64,000 bases of DNA from Pseudomonas sp. FP453 (GCF_030687495.1 NZ_CP117435.1:1860001-1924000), one strand, 5' to 3'; positions 1 to 9,768 are shown, numbered from the stretch's first letter. Numbers and translations are program-made. Notes: generated by a model not told the origin, from the sequence alone.

Positions 1-47
1 CTTCCCAGCCACTACACCTCTCCTGTAACCCCCGCATAAACCCACTC

Positions 48-64
48 TTTACGCCGTCTTTACG
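48..64 (+). promoter_or_regulatory. candidate KdpE operator upstream of kdpF
   Basis: Two copies of TTTACG are separated by 5 bases (48-53 and 59-64), so they sit one helical turn apart on the same face. The E. coli KdpE site has the same layout, two T-rich hexamers of the TTTATA/TTTACA type with a 5-base spacer. A further TTTACA lies at 92-97. The site is about 90 bases upstream of kdpF. Function is inferred from position and resemblance. Confidence 0.55.
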
Positions 65-156
65 CCCCGCCCACCCCCTCGCTCTCGTTCCTTTACACCA
101 CTCCTGCGGACAATTGCCCCACACGCGGCAATACGCCGCTAAACGGAGAAACTTCC

Positions 157-246
157 ATGAGCGTTCTGGACGGGGTGTCACTGCTATTGGCCGTGGCGCT
201 GTTCATTTATCTGCTGGCTGCGCTGCTACGCGCGGATCGGAACTAG
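157..246 (+). CDS. kdpF: KdpF, small stabilising subunit of the K+ pump
   Basis: This 29-residue single-span membrane peptide starts at ATG 157 behind a GGAGA ribosome site. It consists of one hydrophobic helix (LLLAVALFIYLLAALL) followed by a short basic tail RADRN. Its size, sequence type and place directly before kdpA match KdpF, which packs against KdpA and stabilises the KdpFABC complex. It is followed 10 bases later by kdpA. Confidence 0.85.
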   Translation: MSVLDGVSLLLAVALFIYLLAALLRADRN

Positions 247-256
247 GAGCTTGGCC

Positions 257-1951
257 ATGCACAGTTATGACTATTGGCTGATCATCGCCTTCTTTGCCGT
301 GGTGTTGGTGCCGGCGCCGTTCCTGGGCCGGTTCTACTACAAGGTGATGGAAGGCCAGCGCACCTGGTTGAGCCCGGTCCTGGGGCCTGTCGAAAAGGCC
401 TGCTATCGCCTCTCGGGCGTGGACGAACATCAGGAACAAAGCTGGCAGAAGTACATGCTGGCCCTGCTGGCATTCAACCTTGCCGGCTTCCTGCTGTTGT
501 TCGCCATCCTGCTGTTCCAGGACTACCTCCCACTGAACCCGCAGAAATTACCGGGCCAGGAATGGACGCTGGCCTTCAACACCGCCGTCAGTTTCATGAC
601 CAACACCAACTGGCAGTCCTACAGCGGTGAGGCGTCCCTGAGCTACCTCAGCCAGATGGCCGGCCTGACCGTACAGAACTTCGTCAGCGCCGCCACCGGT
701 TTGGCCGTCCTTGTCGCCTTGTGCCGCGGGATCGGTCGCAAATCCGCGCAGACCCTGGGTAACTTCTGGGTCGACATGACCCGCGCCACCCTCTACGGCC
801 TGCTGCCCCTGTGCCTGGTGCTCGCATTGTTCCTGGTGTGGCAGGGCGTGCCGCAGACCTTCGCCCATTACGTCGATGCGCTGACGATGCAGGGCGTGGA
901 TCAGGTGATCCCCCTCGGCCCGGCCGCCAGCCAGATCGCGATCAAGCAACTGGGTACCAACGGCGGTGGTTTCTTCGGCGTCAACTCGGCGCATCCGTTT
1001 GAAGACCCTACCGCGTGGGCCAATCTGTTCGAGGTGGCGTCGATCATCCTGATCCCGGTGGCGCTGGTGTTCACCTTTGGTCACTACGTGAAGGACCTGC
1101 GCCAGAGCCGCGCGATCCTTGGCTGCATGTTGGCGCTGTTCCTGATCGGCGGCGCCACCTCGCTGTGGTCCGAGTCCCAGCCCAACCCGACCCTGAACCA
1201 CCCGGCCGTCGAGCAGACCGCACCGCTGGAAGGCAAGGAAACGCGCTTCGGCACCACCGGCACCGTGCTTTGGTCGGTGACTACCACCGCGGCGTCCAAC
1301 GGCTCGGTCAACGGCATGCAAGACAGCCTCAGCCCGCTGAGCGGCATGGTCGCGCTGGTCAACATGATGGTCGGCGAAGTGATCTTCGGCGGCGTCGGCG
1401 CCGGCATGTACGGCATGTTGCTCAACGTGTTGATCGCGGTGTTCCTCGCCGGTTTGATGATCGGCCGCACGCCGGAATACCTCGGCAAGAAACTCCAGGC
1501 CAAGGAAGTGCAATTGCTCGTCGTCACCTTGCTGGTGATGCCGGTAGGCGTGCTCGTCCTCAGTGCGATCGCCGCCAGCCTGCCCGGCCCGGCGAGTGCC
1601 ATCAGCAACCCTGGCCCTCACGGGTTCAGCCAATTGCTCTACGCCTACACCTCCGCCAGTGCCAACAACGGCTCGGCGTTCGCCGGCCTCAGCGCCAACA
1701 CCGCGTTCCACAACCTGATGCTCGGCCTTGGCATGTTGATCGGCCGCTTCGGCTACATCCTCCCGGTCCTGGCCCTGGCCGGCAGCCTGGCGATGAAGAA
1801 GGCCGCACCAATTGGCCAGAACAGCTTCCCGACCCATGGCCCGCTGTTCGTGACCCTGTTGACCGTGACCATCTTGCTGGTGGGCGGCCTGACCTTCCTG
1901 CCGACGCTTGCTCTAGGCCCCATCGCTGAACACCTGAGCATGGGCTTCTAA
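257..1951 (+). CDS. kdpA: potassium-transporting ATPase, K+-binding subunit KdpA
   Basis: KdpA is the channel-like subunit of the inner-membrane KdpFABC pump and holds the K+ selectivity filter. The 564-residue product has about ten membrane segments. The conserved filter loop GTNGGGFFGVNSAHPFEDP is visible near residue 230, and related loops (FMTNTNWQSYSGE, YTSASANNGSAF) occur at the other repeats. ATG 257 is chosen over the in-frame TTG at 251 because AGGAG at 245-249 lies 7 bases before it. It is second in kdpFABC, 6 bases before kdpB. Confidence 0.96.
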   Translation: MHSYDYWLIIAFFAVVLVPAPFLGRFYYKVMEGQRTWLSPVLGPVEKACYRLSGVDEHQEQSWQKYMLALLAFNLAGFLLLFAILLFQDYLPLNPQKLPGQEWTLAFNTAVSFMTNTNWQSYSGEASLSYLSQMAGLTVQNFVSAATGLAVLVALCRGIGRKSAQTLGNFWVDMTRATLYGLLPLCLVLALFLVWQGVPQTFAHYVDALTMQGVDQVIPLGPAASQIAIKQLGTNGGGFFGVNSAHPFEDPTAWANLFEVASIILIPVALVFTFGHYVKDLRQSRAILGCMLALFLIGGATSLWSESQPNPTLNHPAVEQTAPLEGKETRFGTTGTVLWSVTTTAASNGSVNGMQDSLSPLSGMVALVNMMVGEVIFGGVGAGMYGMLLNVLIAVFLAGLMIGRTPEYLGKKLQAKEVQLLVVTLLVMPVGVLVLSAIAASLPGPASAISNPGPHGFSQLLYAYTSASANNGSAFAGLSANTAFHNLMLGLGMLIGRFGYILPVLALAGSLAMKKAAPIGQNSFPTHGPLFVTLLTVTILLVGGLTFLPTLALGPIAEHLSMGF

Positions 1952-1957
1952 GGGGAT

Positions 1958-4021
1958 ATGAACATGAATATGCCTGCAAAAAACGCCGCTCCCGTGCAAA
2001 CCCAGGAGCCCGCCAAAACCGCCATCTCCGCCCTGTGGCGCCCGGCGCTGGTCCAGGCGTTCGTCAAGCTCGACCCGCGCCAATTGCAACGCTCGCCGGT
2101 GATGCTGGTGGTCGAGCTGACCGCCATCCTCACCACCGTGCTGTGCTTCGTGCCCGACACCGCCGTGCCGACGTTTGTCGCCGTGCAAATCGCCGTGTGG
2201 CTGTGGTTCACCGTGTTGTTCGCCAACTTCGCCGAAGCCTTGGCCGAAGGGCGTGGCAAGGCCCGTGCCGACAGCCTCAAGGCCGGCAGCGAAGGCCTCA
2301 GCGCACGCCGCAAGGAAACCGACGGCAGCTTCAAGGTCGTGCCGGCCACCAGCCTGCGCAAAGGCGATGTGGTGCGCGTCGCCGCCGGGGAAATGATCCC
2401 CGGTGACGGCGAAGTCATCGAAGGCATCGCGGCGGTCAACGAAGCGGCGATCACCGGCGAATCCGCGCCGGTGATCCGCGAGTCCGGCGGCGACCGCTCG
2501 GCCGTCACCGGCAACACGCGGCTGGTGTCGGACTGGCTGCTGATCCGCATCACCGCCAACCCCGGTGAGTCCACCCTGGACCGGATGATCGCCCTGGTCG
2601 AAGGCGCCAAACGCCAGAAAACCCCCAACGAAGTGGCGCTGGATATCCTGCTGATCGGCCTGACGCTGATCTTCCTGTTGGTGGTGGTGACCCTGCAACC
2701 GTTCGCCCACTTCGCCAATGGCAGCTTGCCGCTGGTGTTCCTGGTCGCACTGCTGGTGACGTTGATTCCCACGACGATTGGCGGCTTGTTGTCGGCCATC
2801 GGCATCGCCGGCATGGACCGCCTGGTGCGCCTCAACGTGATCGCCAAATCCGGTCGCGCGGTTGAGGCGGCGGGGGACGTGCATGTGCTGCTGCTGGACA
2901 AGACCGGCACCATCACCTTTGGTAACCGTCGCTGCTCGGCGGTGGTCGCGGCGCCTGGCATCAGTGGCCGCGAGCTGGCCGAAGGCGCGCTGCTGGCGTC
3001 CCTGGCGGACGACACGGCGGAAGGCAAATCCATCGTCGAATACCTGCGTGCGCTGCACCCCCAGGCCGAGCCGTCCCTGGACGAACTGACCGCCGTACCG
3101 TTCAGCGCCGAAACCCGCTTGTCCGGCGTCGACTACCAAGGCCGCGTATTCCGCAAAGGCGCGGTGGATTCGCTGCTGGCCTTTGCTGGCCAACAACGCC
3201 GCGACCTCGCACCCGCGCTGTCGCGGGAAATCGACAAGATCGCCCAAAGCGGCGGCACGCCGTTGCTGGTGTGCGCCGACGGCAAACTGCTCGGTGCGAT
3301 CCACCTCAAGGACGTGGTCAAGCCCGGCATCCGCGAACGCTTCGCCGAACTGCGCAAGCTGGGGATTCGCACCGTGATGGTCACCGGCGACAACCCGCTG
3401 ACCGCCGCTGCAATTGCCGCCGAAGCCGGCGTGGATGACGTGCTGGCCGAAGCCACCCCGGAGAAAAAACTCGCGCGCATTCGTCACGAGCAGAACGACG
3501 GCCGCCTGGTCGCCATGTGCGGCGACGGCGCCAACGACGCCCCGGCACTGGCCCAGGCTGACGTCGGCATGGCGATGAACGACGGCACCCAGGCCGCCCG
3601 CGAAGCGGCGAATATGGTCGACCTCGACAGCGACCCCACCAAGCTGCTGGATGTGGTGCAGATCGGCAAGGAATTGCTGGTGACCCGTGGCGCGCTGACG
3701 ACCTTTTCCATCGCCAACGACGTGGCCAAGTACTTCGCGATCCTGCCGGCGCTGTTCGCCTCGATCTACCCGCAACTGGGCGTACTCAACGTGATGCACT
3801 TGCAGAGTCCGCAGAGCGCGATCCTTTCGGCCATTGTGTTCAACGCCTTGATCATCGTGGTGTTGATTCCCCTGGCGCTGCGCGGTGTGCGCGTGCAGGC
3901 GGCGAGTGCGGCGGCCTTGCTGCGGCGCAACCTGCTGATCTACGGCGTGGGCGGGTTGCTGGTGCCGTTCGCGGGCATCAAGGCGATCGACATGCTGTTG
4001 ACCGCGCTGCACCTGGTTTGA
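1958..4021 (+). CDS. kdpB: potassium-transporting ATPase, P-type ATPase subunit KdpB
   Basis: KdpB is the P-type ATPase that hydrolyses ATP to drive K+ uptake through KdpA. The 687-residue product carries the actuator motif ITGES, the phosphorylation motif DKTGT near residue 312, [10 protein letters not shown] and [10 protein letters not shown] in the P domain, and paired membrane segments at both ends. These are complete, so the enzyme should be active. ATG 1958 is 6 bases after the kdpA stop. A second ATG at 1964 is an alternative start. Confidence 0.96.
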   Translation: MNMNMPAKNAAPVQTQEPAKTAISALWRPALVQAFVKLDPRQLQRSPVMLVVELTAILTTVLCFVPDTAVPTFVAVQIAVWLWFTVLFANFAEALAEGRGKARADSLKAGSEGLSARRKETDGSFKVVPATSLRKGDVVRVAAGEMIPGDGEVIEGIAAVNEAAITGESAPVIRESGGDRSAVTGNTRLVSDWLLIRITANPGESTLDRMIALVEGAKRQKTPNEVALDILLIGLTLIFLLVVVTLQPFAHFANGSLPLVFLVALLVTLIPTTIGGLLSAIGIAGMDRLVRLNVIAKSGRAVEAAGDVHVLLLDKTGTITFGNRRCSAVVAAPGISGRELAEGALLASLADDTAEGKSIVEYLRALHPQAEPSLDELTAVPFSAETRLSGVDYQGRVFRKGAVDSLLAFAGQQRRDLAPALSREIDKIAQSGGTPLLVCADGKLLGAIHLKDVVKPGIRERFAELRKLGIRTVMVTGDNPLTAAAIAAEAGVDDVLAEATPEKKLARIRHEQNDGRLVAMCGDGANDAPALAQADVGMAMNDGTQAAREAANMVDLDSDPTKLLDVVQIGKELLVTRGALTTFSIANDVAKYFAILPALFASIYPQLGVLNVMHLQSPQSAILSAIVFNALIIVVLIPLALRGVRVQAASAAALLRRNLLIYGVGGLLVPFAGIKAIDMLLTALHLV

Positions 4022-4028
4022 CCCGATG

Positions 4029-4057
4029 CCTGTGGGTGCTCTCCCAGTGCCCACAGG
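4029..4057 (+). repeat. hairpin between kdpB and kdpC
   Basis: CCTGTGGG at 4029-4036 is exactly complementary to CCCACAGG at 4050-4057, with a 13-base loop. It occupies the 64-base gap between kdpB and kdpC. There is no T run after it, so it is not a typical terminator. It could protect mRNA ends or lower kdpC translation; both are guesses. Confidence 0.5.
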
Positions 4058-4085
4058 TTGCAATGACCGAATTGAGGAACTTGAA

Positions 4086-4631
4086 ATGTCCAATATCATC
4101 CGCCCGGCTCTGAGCCTGCTGGTGCTCATGACCCTGATTACCGGCGTCGCCTACCCACTGGTGGTCACCGGCGTCGCCCAAGTCGCCTTCCCCGAGCAGG
4201 CCAACGGCAGCCTGGTGTACGACGCCAGCGGCAAGGTGCGCGGCTCCAGCCTGATCGCCCAGGATTTCAGCGGCGACAACTGGTTCCACCCGCGCCCATC
4301 TGCTGGTGCCTATGCCACGGTTTCCAGCAGCGCCAGCAACCTCGGCCCGAGCAACCCGGCATTGGCCACGCGCATCTTCGAGGACGCGAACAAGCAGCTA
4401 GTGCCGAGCCAGGGCCCGGTGCCTCTGGCCTCGCTGACTACCTCTGGCAGCGGTCTTGATCCACACTTGCCACCGGAGGCGATTGCCTATCAACTGGCGC
4501 GCGTGGCGGCGGCGCGGAATGTGCCGGTGTCGACCCTGCAACGTTTGCTGGATGAGCACATCGAAAGCCCGCTGGTGGGGCCGCCGGTGGTGAATGTGCT
4601 GGCGCTGAACATGGCCCTGGAAAAGTTGTAG
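4086..4631 (+). CDS. kdpC: potassium-transporting ATPase, subunit KdpC
   Basis: KdpC is the single-span periplasm-facing subunit needed for a functional KdpFABC complex. The 181-residue product has one N-terminal membrane helix ([19 protein letters not shown]) and the family signature around [11 protein letters not shown] and [11 protein letters not shown] 4086 is chosen because GAGGA lies just upstream and the protein then starts [12 protein letters not shown] like its relatives. The in-frame ATG at 4026 would fall in the hairpin region and add an unrelated leader. Confidence 0.94.
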   Translation: MSNIIRPALSLLVLMTLITGVAYPLVVTGVAQVAFPEQANGSLVYDASGKVRGSSLIAQDFSGDNWFHPRPSAGAYATVSSSASNLGPSNPALATRIFEDANKQLVPSQGPVPLASLTTSGSGLDPHLPPEAIAYQLARVAAARNVPVSTLQRLLDEHIESPLVGPPVVNVLALNMALEKL

Positions 4632-4641
4632 GCATTGAAGA

Positions 4642-4714
4642 CGCTATCGCGGGCAAGCCCGCTCCCACATTTGGAATGCATTCCCCTGTGGGAGCGGGCT
4701 TGCCCGCGATGACG
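4642..4714. repeat. REP pair (REPIN), GCGGGC variant
   Basis: Two inverted copies of the Pseudomonas REP palindrome (core GCGGGCAAGCCCGC next to a CTCCCAC/GTGGGAG end) face each other across about 20 bases. It fills the gap between kdpC and kdpD and may stabilise the kdpFABC message or separate it from kdpDE. Confidence 0.85.
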
Positions 4715-4755
4715 GCCTCAAAGATTGCAAATAAACACCTGAAGGAACCCCCTAC

Positions 4756-7407
4756 ATGAGCGACTCCGGCCGCGCCGATGCCCTGCTAGCCGACCTGCCC
4801 CGCAATGGCCGTGGCCGGCTCAAAGTCTTCCTTGGCGCCGCGCCGGGCGTGGGCAAGACCTACGCCATGCTCCAGGCCGCCCACACCCAGCTGCGCCAGG
4901 GCGTGAAACTGATCGCCGGCGTGGTCGAGACCCACGGCCGCGCCGAGACCGAAGCCCTGCTCAGCGGCCTGCCGCAGCAACCGCTGTTACGCACTGAATA
5001 CCGCGGCGTGATGCTCGAAGAAATGGACCTCGACGGCCTGCTCGCCGCCAAGCCCAAGCTGGTGCTGGTGGACGAACTGGCCCACAGCAACGCCCCTGGC
5101 AGCCGTCATGAAAAGCGCTGGCAAGACATTCAGGAACTGCTCGCCGCCGGCATCAACGTGTTCACCACGGTCAACGTCCAGCACCTGGAAAGCCTCAACG
5201 ACCAAGTGCGCGGCATCACCGGCGTGCAAGTGCGCGAAACCCTGCCGGACTGGGTGCTGCAAGAGGCCGACGAACTGCTGCTGATCGACCTGCCATCGCG
5301 CGAGCTGCTGGAACGCCTGCGCGACGGCAAGGTGTATGTGCCGGAACAGGCCCGCGCGGCCATCGACGCATTTTTCACCCAGACCAACCTGATGGCCCTG
5401 CGCGAGCTGGCGATGCAGACCGCCGCGGCCCACGTCGATGCTGACTTGGCCCAAGGCTACCGTCAGCTCGGCCAAGCCGCGCCGGCAGTGCGCGGCCGCC
5501 TGCTGGTGGGCGTGGATGGCGATGCCCAGGCCGAACGCCTGGTGCGGCATGCCAGCCGTGTCGCGCAGCGTCGGCATTTGCCGTGGAGCCTGGTGCATAT
5601 CGATAACGGCGGCGCGCGGGATGAGCAATCGCGCCTGCGCCTGCAAAACGCCCAGCAACTGGCCGAACGCCTGGGCGGCGAAGTGGTGTTGCTGCGGGCC
5701 GGGGAGGTGGCCAAGACCCTGATCCAGCACGCCGCCGAACGCCGTGCCAGCCTGCTGCTGTTGGGGCAGTCGCGGATGCGTTGGCGCCGTCGGGTATTTG
5801 GTGGCGGGCTGGCGGCGCGCCTGTTGCGCAATGCCCGGGGGCTGGAAATCAACGTCCTCGACAGCGACGACATTCCCGCGCCGCCGCGCCTGCCGGACGT
5901 GCGTGGGCTGGTGTGGTTCGACTACGGCCTGGCGGTGGTGGCAACCGTCGTCGCGGCGGCGGTGGCCTGGGCGGTGTCCAGCGTGTTGCCGTTGCCGAAT
6001 ATCTCGTTGGTGTTCCTCGCCGCGGTGCTGTTGGTGGCGGTGCGCAGCAGCCTGGGCCCGTCGCTGGTGTGCGCGGCGTTGTCGTTCATGACCTACGATT
6101 TCCTGTTTATCCCGCCGAACTTTTCCTTCGCCATCCAGCGTGAAGAAGATGTGCTGACCTTATTGTTCTTCCTGCTGATGGCGGCGCTCACCGGCAACCT
6201 CGCCGCGCGCCAACGCCGGCAGTTGCAGGCGCTGCGCGACACCCAGGAAGAAACCAGCGAGTTGCTCGACCTGTCGCGCAAACTCACCGCCGCCACCGAC
6301 CGCCAGGCGGTGATCAGTGCGGCGGCCCATCACCTGGAAGGCTGGAGCGACCTCGACCTGTGCCTGGTCAATCGCGACGGCCAGGGTGGTTGGACGATCG
6401 AAACCGGTGGCCCGCTGACCCTCACCGAAGGCGAACGCGCCGCTGCGGACTGGGCCTGGCAGCACGATCAACCCGCCGGCATGGGCACGGGCACCTTGCC
6501 GCTGGGCCGTTGGTGGTGGTGGCCGTTGTCGGGTGAAGAAGGGCCGCTGGGCCTGCTCGGCGTGAGCCCCAAGCCGGGCCTGGAATTGAGCGGCCAGCGC
6601 CGTCGCTTGCTGACCGCCCTGAGCCAGCCGCTGGCGCAAGCCCTGGCCCGTGCGCAACTGGCGCAGGAGTTGGAGTCGGCGCGCCTGCACGGCGAAACCG
6701 AGCAACTGCGCAGCGCCTTGCTCGCCTCGGTGTCCCACGATTTGCGCACGCCGCTGACCTCCATGCGCGGCAGCATCGACAGCCTGCTGGCCCTCGGCGA
6801 GGCCATCCCGCTGGAGGACCGCCGCGAACTGCTGGAAGGCACCCGCGATGAAGCCGAGCGCCTCGACCGTTACATCCAGAACCTGCTGGACATGACGCGC
6901 CTGGGCCACGGCGCGTTGAAGCTGGCGCGGGACTGGGTCTCGCCCGGCGATATCGTCGGCAGCGCCCTCGGCCGCTTGCGCGCGGTGCTGGCGCCGCTGC
7001 AGGTGCACACCGAGGTGCCGGCCCAGTTGCCATTGCTGTATGTGCACGCGGCGCTGATCGAGCAGGCACTGGTCAATGTGCTGGAAAATGCCGCGCGCTT
7101 TTCGCCGTCCCATGGGCGTTTGCAGTTGAGTGCGGGCGTCGCGGATAACCAACTGTTTTTTGCCGTCGCCGACGAAGGCCCCGGCATCCCCGAGGACGAG
7201 CGCGCGAAGATTTTCGACATGTTCTACACCGCCGCCCGTGGCGACCGTGGCGGGCAGGGTACCGGTCTCGGCCTGGCGATCTGCCAGGGCATGGTCGGCG
7301 CCCACGGCGGGCATATCGGCGTGGCCGACGGCATCGACGGCCGAGGGACTTGCATCACCCTGTTCCTGCCGTTGCCGATCCAGCCTGGCCTGGAGCGCGA
7401 GGCATGA
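4756..7407 (+). CDS. kdpD: osmosensitive K+ channel sensor histidine kinase KdpD
   Basis: KdpD senses low K+ or ionic conditions and phosphorylates KdpE. The 883-residue product contains, in order, the KdpD N-terminal ATP-binding domain (Walker A GAAPGVGKT at 27-35; Walker-B-like LVLVDELAHSN), a UspA-like domain at about 245-370, four membrane helices at about 395-490, a GAF-like domain, a HisKA segment with SVSHDLRTPLTSM near 658, and an HATPase domain ending in GQGTGLGLAI. Length is near the usual 890. A purine-rich site precedes ATG 4756. Its stop precedes kdpE by 37 bases. Confidence 0.95.
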   Translation: MSDSGRADALLADLPRNGRGRLKVFLGAAPGVGKTYAMLQAAHTQLRQGVKLIAGVVETHGRAETEALLSGLPQQPLLRTEYRGVMLEEMDLDGLLAAKPKLVLVDELAHSNAPGSRHEKRWQDIQELLAAGINVFTTVNVQHLESLNDQVRGITGVQVRETLPDWVLQEADELLLIDLPSRELLERLRDGKVYVPEQARAAIDAFFTQTNLMALRELAMQTAAAHVDADLAQGYRQLGQAAPAVRGRLLVGVDGDAQAERLVRHASRVAQRRHLPWSLVHIDNGGARDEQSRLRLQNAQQLAERLGGEVVLLRAGEVAKTLIQHAAERRASLLLLGQSRMRWRRRVFGGGLAARLLRNARGLEINVLDSDDIPAPPRLPDVRGLVWFDYGLAVVATVVAAAVAWAVSSVLPLPNISLVFLAAVLLVAVRSSLGPSLVCAALSFMTYDFLFIPPNFSFAIQREEDVLTLLFFLLMAALTGNLAARQRRQLQALRDTQEETSELLDLSRKLTAATDRQAVISAAAHHLEGWSDLDLCLVNRDGQGGWTIETGGPLTLTEGERAAADWAWQHDQPAGMGTGTLPLGRWWWWPLSGEEGPLGLLGVSPKPGLELSGQRRRLLTALSQPLAQALARAQLAQELESARLHGETEQLRSALLASVSHDLRTPLTSMRGSIDSLLALGEAIPLEDRRELLEGTRDEAERLDRYIQNLLDMTRLGHGALKLARDWVSPGDIVGSALGRLRAVLAPLQVHTEVPAQLPLLYVHAALIEQALVNVLENAARFSPSHGRLQLSAGVADNQLFFAVADEGPGIPEDERAKIFDMFYTAARGDRGGQGTGLGLAICQGMVGAHGGHIGVADGIDGRGTCITLFLPLPIQPGLEREA

Positions 7408-7444
7408 GCTACCCTGTTTTTTCTCCCGATTCTGATTGGACACC

Positions 7445-8134
7445 ATGAGCCAGACTGCGACGATTTTGGTCATTGATGACGAACCGCAGATCCGCAAATT
7501 CCTGCGTATCAGCCTGGCCTCCCAGGGCTACAAGGTGATCGAGGCCGGCACCGGCAACGAAGGCCTGGCCCAGGCGGCACTGAGCAAACCGGACTTGCTG
7601 GTGCTCGACCTCGGCCTGCCGGACATGGACGGCCAGCAAGTGCTGCGCGAATTTCGCGAGTGGTCCACGGTGCCGGTGCTGGTGCTGTCGGTGCGCGCCA
7701 GCGAAGGGCAGAAGGTCGAAGCCCTGGACGGCGGCGCCAATGACTATGTGACCAAGCCCTTCGGCATCCAGGAATTTCTCGCCCGCGTGCGCGCGCTGCT
7801 GCGCCAGGCACCGGCGGGGGAGGCGCAGGAAGCGGCGCTGTCTTTCGGGCCGCTGACCGTGGACCTCGCCTACCGCCGCGTGCTGCTGGACGGCGTCGAA
7901 GTCGCCCTGACGCGCAAGGAGTACGCGGTGCTGGCGCAACTGGCGCGGCATCCGGGGCGGGTGATTACCCAGCAGCAATTGCTCAAGGATATCTGGGGGC
8001 CGACCCATACCGAAGACAGCCATTATTTGCGGATTGTGGTGGGGCATTTGCGCCAGAAGCTGGCGGATGATCCGACGCAGCCGCGGTTTATCGTGACGGA
8101 GGCGGGGGTGGGGTATCGGTTGTTGGGCACATAG
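7445..8134 (+). CDS. kdpE: OmpR-family response regulator KdpE
   Basis: KdpE is the DNA-binding partner of KdpD and activates kdpFABC. The 229-residue product has a receiver domain (acidic pair in IDDEPQI, phospho-acceptor Asp in LDLGLPDMDG, Lys in VTKPFG) and a C-terminal winged helix (LTRKEYAVLAQLARHPG ... GVGYRLL). ATG 7445 is preferred to an in-frame TTG at 7436, since the product then starts MSQTATILVIDDEP. It closes the kdp locus and is followed by a REP pair. Confidence 0.94.
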   Translation: MSQTATILVIDDEPQIRKFLRISLASQGYKVIEAGTGNEGLAQAALSKPDLLVLDLGLPDMDGQQVLREFREWSTVPVLVLSVRASEGQKVEALDGGANDYVTKPFGIQEFLARVRALLRQAPAGEAQEAALSFGPLTVDLAYRRVLLDGVEVALTRKEYAVLAQLARHPGRVITQQQLLKDIWGPTHTEDSHYLRIVVGHLRQKLADDPTQPRFIVTEAGVGYRLLGT

Positions 8135-8152
8135 ATTTTTGGTGGCTGGGCC

Positions 8153-8236
8153 GGCCTCATCGCAGGCAAGCCAGCTCCCACACTTGAATTGCGAACACGT
8201 TCAAAATGTGGGAGCTGGCTTGCCTGCGATGAGGCC
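8153..8236. repeat. REP pair, GCAGGCAAGCCAGC variant
   Basis: An inverted pair with arms GGCCTCATCGCAGGCAAGCC and its complement is separated by about 25 bases. It uses the second sub-variant of the same REP family (CAGGCAAGCCAG rather than CGGGCAAGCCCG). It lies between the convergent ends of kdpE and the patatin-like gene. Confidence 0.85.
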
Positions 8237-8255
8237 ATCAGCAGCACCCAAGATT

Positions 8256-9293
8256 TCAGCCCTGCTCACTCTCATACCGGTCCAGGGTATCCCTGGCAAT
8301 CTCCCGCCCCAGCGCGATCAACTCCGGCGCCTTGTAGAACTCGAAAAACCGGCACACCCGCTTCGGCACGTTGATCAACACATCCGGCGGGTACCCGGCA
8401 ATCTTGTACTGCGCCAACGACGTTTGCATCACCTCGAAACTCTGGTTGATCAGGTCCAGCAACGACGCCGGCCCCACGTTATCGATGATGAACGAACCGG
8501 TCGCCGACTTCGGCGCGCCAGCCTTTTCCGGCGCGGCGGCGGGTTGCTGGGATTCGGGTTCCGCCGAGTCCAGCCAAGGGTTGATGTCCGCCGCTTCGGC
8601 CTGCAAGGCTTCCTGTTCCAGTTTCATCAGTTGCTCGGCCTGCTTGCGCCGAAATGGCAGGTGCGAACCGAGTGATTTCGCCAGGCTGTTGAAGCGGCTC
8701 TTGAACGCCGGTGGGCGCTGGATCACCGGCAGTTGGTAGTGCTTTTGGTTGGTGGCGTTGAGGTTGACCGCGATGATCAAGTCGCAATGGCTCGACACCA
8801 CCGGCACGATCGGCAGCGGGTTGAGCAGGCCGCCGTCCACCAGCATGCGGTTGCCTTGCATCACCGGCGTGAACAGGCTGGGGATCGCCGCCGAAGCGCG
8901 CATGGCCTGGTGCAGGCAGCCTTCCTGGAACCAGATTTCCTGTTGGTTGGTGAGGTCGGTGGCGACGGCGGTGTAGGGGATGCGCAGCTCTTCGATATTC
9001 AACTCGCCGACGATCTTGCGGATCTGGCCAAAGACCTTCTCGCCACGAATCGCGCCGAGACGAAAACTGACGTCCACCAGGCGCAGTACGTCGAGGTAGT
9101 CGAGGCTTTCGATCCAGTTACGGTATTCATCCAGCTTGCCGGCGGCGTAGATGCCACCGACCACGGCGCCCATGGAACAACCGGCGACACAGGCGATGTC
9201 GTAGCCCCGTCGTTCGATCTCTTCGATCACGCCGATATGGGCGTAGCCCCGGGCCCCGCCAGAGCCCAGCACCAAGGCAACACGTTTCTTCAT
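8256..9293 (-). CDS. patatin-like phospholipase (RssA type)
   Basis: The 345-residue protein belongs to the patatin family of serine lipid acyl hydrolases. The oxyanion loop GSGGARGYAHIGVI, the nucleophile elbow GCSMGAVVGG and the DGG of the catalytic Asp (LVDGGLLNPLP) are all present. An Ala/Pro-rich stretch (about 245-270) separates the catalytic part from a C-terminal extension. ATG 9293 is preferred to ATG 9299, because AGGA sits 7 bases before the former and only 1 before the latter. No signal peptide is seen. The substrate is unknown. Confidence 0.85.
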   Translation of the reverse strand: MKKRVALVLGSGGARGYAHIGVIEEIERRGYDIACVAGCSMGAVVGGIYAAGKLDEYRNWIESLDYLDVLRLVDVSFRLGAIRGEKVFGQIRKIVGELNIEELRIPYTAVATDLTNQQEIWFQEGCLHQAMRASAAIPSLFTPVMQGNRMLVDGGLLNPLPIVPVVSSHCDLIIAVNLNATNQKHYQLPVIQRPPAFKSRFNSLAKSLGSHLPFRRKQAEQLMKLEQEALQAEAADINPWLDSAEPESQQPAAAPEKAGAPKSATGSFIIDNVGPASLLDLINQSFEVMQTSLAQYKIAGYPPDVLINVPKRVCRFFEFYKAPELIALGREIARDTLDRYESEQG

Positions 9294-9489
9294 GGTCATG
9301 TCCTACAGATGGCAGGTGCCCACAATGCACCCATTGAGGGGGCGGCTTCAATCTTCGCTGCGGGAGTGCCAAGCCTCGGGTATGCTCTGGGAATAGGTAC
9401 TATCGTTTTCAGGCTAAGGACAAGGCACTTTTTCATGTAGGCAACGTCTACAACGTACGACTGTTTTTCTTTATTTTGAGGTGTCATCG

Positions 9490-9768
9490 ATGAAAGCCTG
9501 AATGTGTGTGCCTGTGATCGTGTTGGCCCTGGCCGGTTGTGCCGGGAAAACCGCGTACCGCGACAGCTGCGGCACGCAATTGGACGCTGCCTGGCACGAG
9601 CTGGACTTGGCCAAGGCCGAAGGTTTTGCCGGGACTGTCAGCTATTCCACGGCCCTGTCCCTGCTGACCGGTGCCAAGACCCAGCAGCAATTTGAAGCGT
9701 TTGAAGGCTGCGCCAACAAGGCCGAAAAAGCGCGGTTCTATATTCGTGAGTCGCGCGCCGGGCGTTGA
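9490..9768 (+). CDS. small lipoprotein with an in-frame stop at codon 4
   Basis: The best ribosome site (GAGGTG, 9478-9483) points to ATG 9490, but that frame reads ATG AAA GCC TGA and stops. A second ATG at 9502 follows the TGA directly in the same frame. From there an 88-residue protein is open, with a hydrophobic start, a lipobox-like LAGC and a conserved-looking body (SCGTQLDAAWHELDLAKAEG). The upstream lysine in MKA would supply the basic n-region that the shorter form lacks. It may be translated by reinitiation, or it may be a recent nonsense allele. Function unknown. Confidence 0.6.

Noticed and set aside
548..1837. 429-codon open frame on the minus strand opposite kdpA
   Set aside because: It is a shadow of kdpA: high-GC third-position bias keeps the opposite frame open. 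The product is rich in His, Gln, Arg and Asp with no family features.
1913..4129. 738-codon open frame opposite kdpB
   Set aside because: Shadow of the strongly supported P-type ATPase gene; biased composition and no ribosome site.
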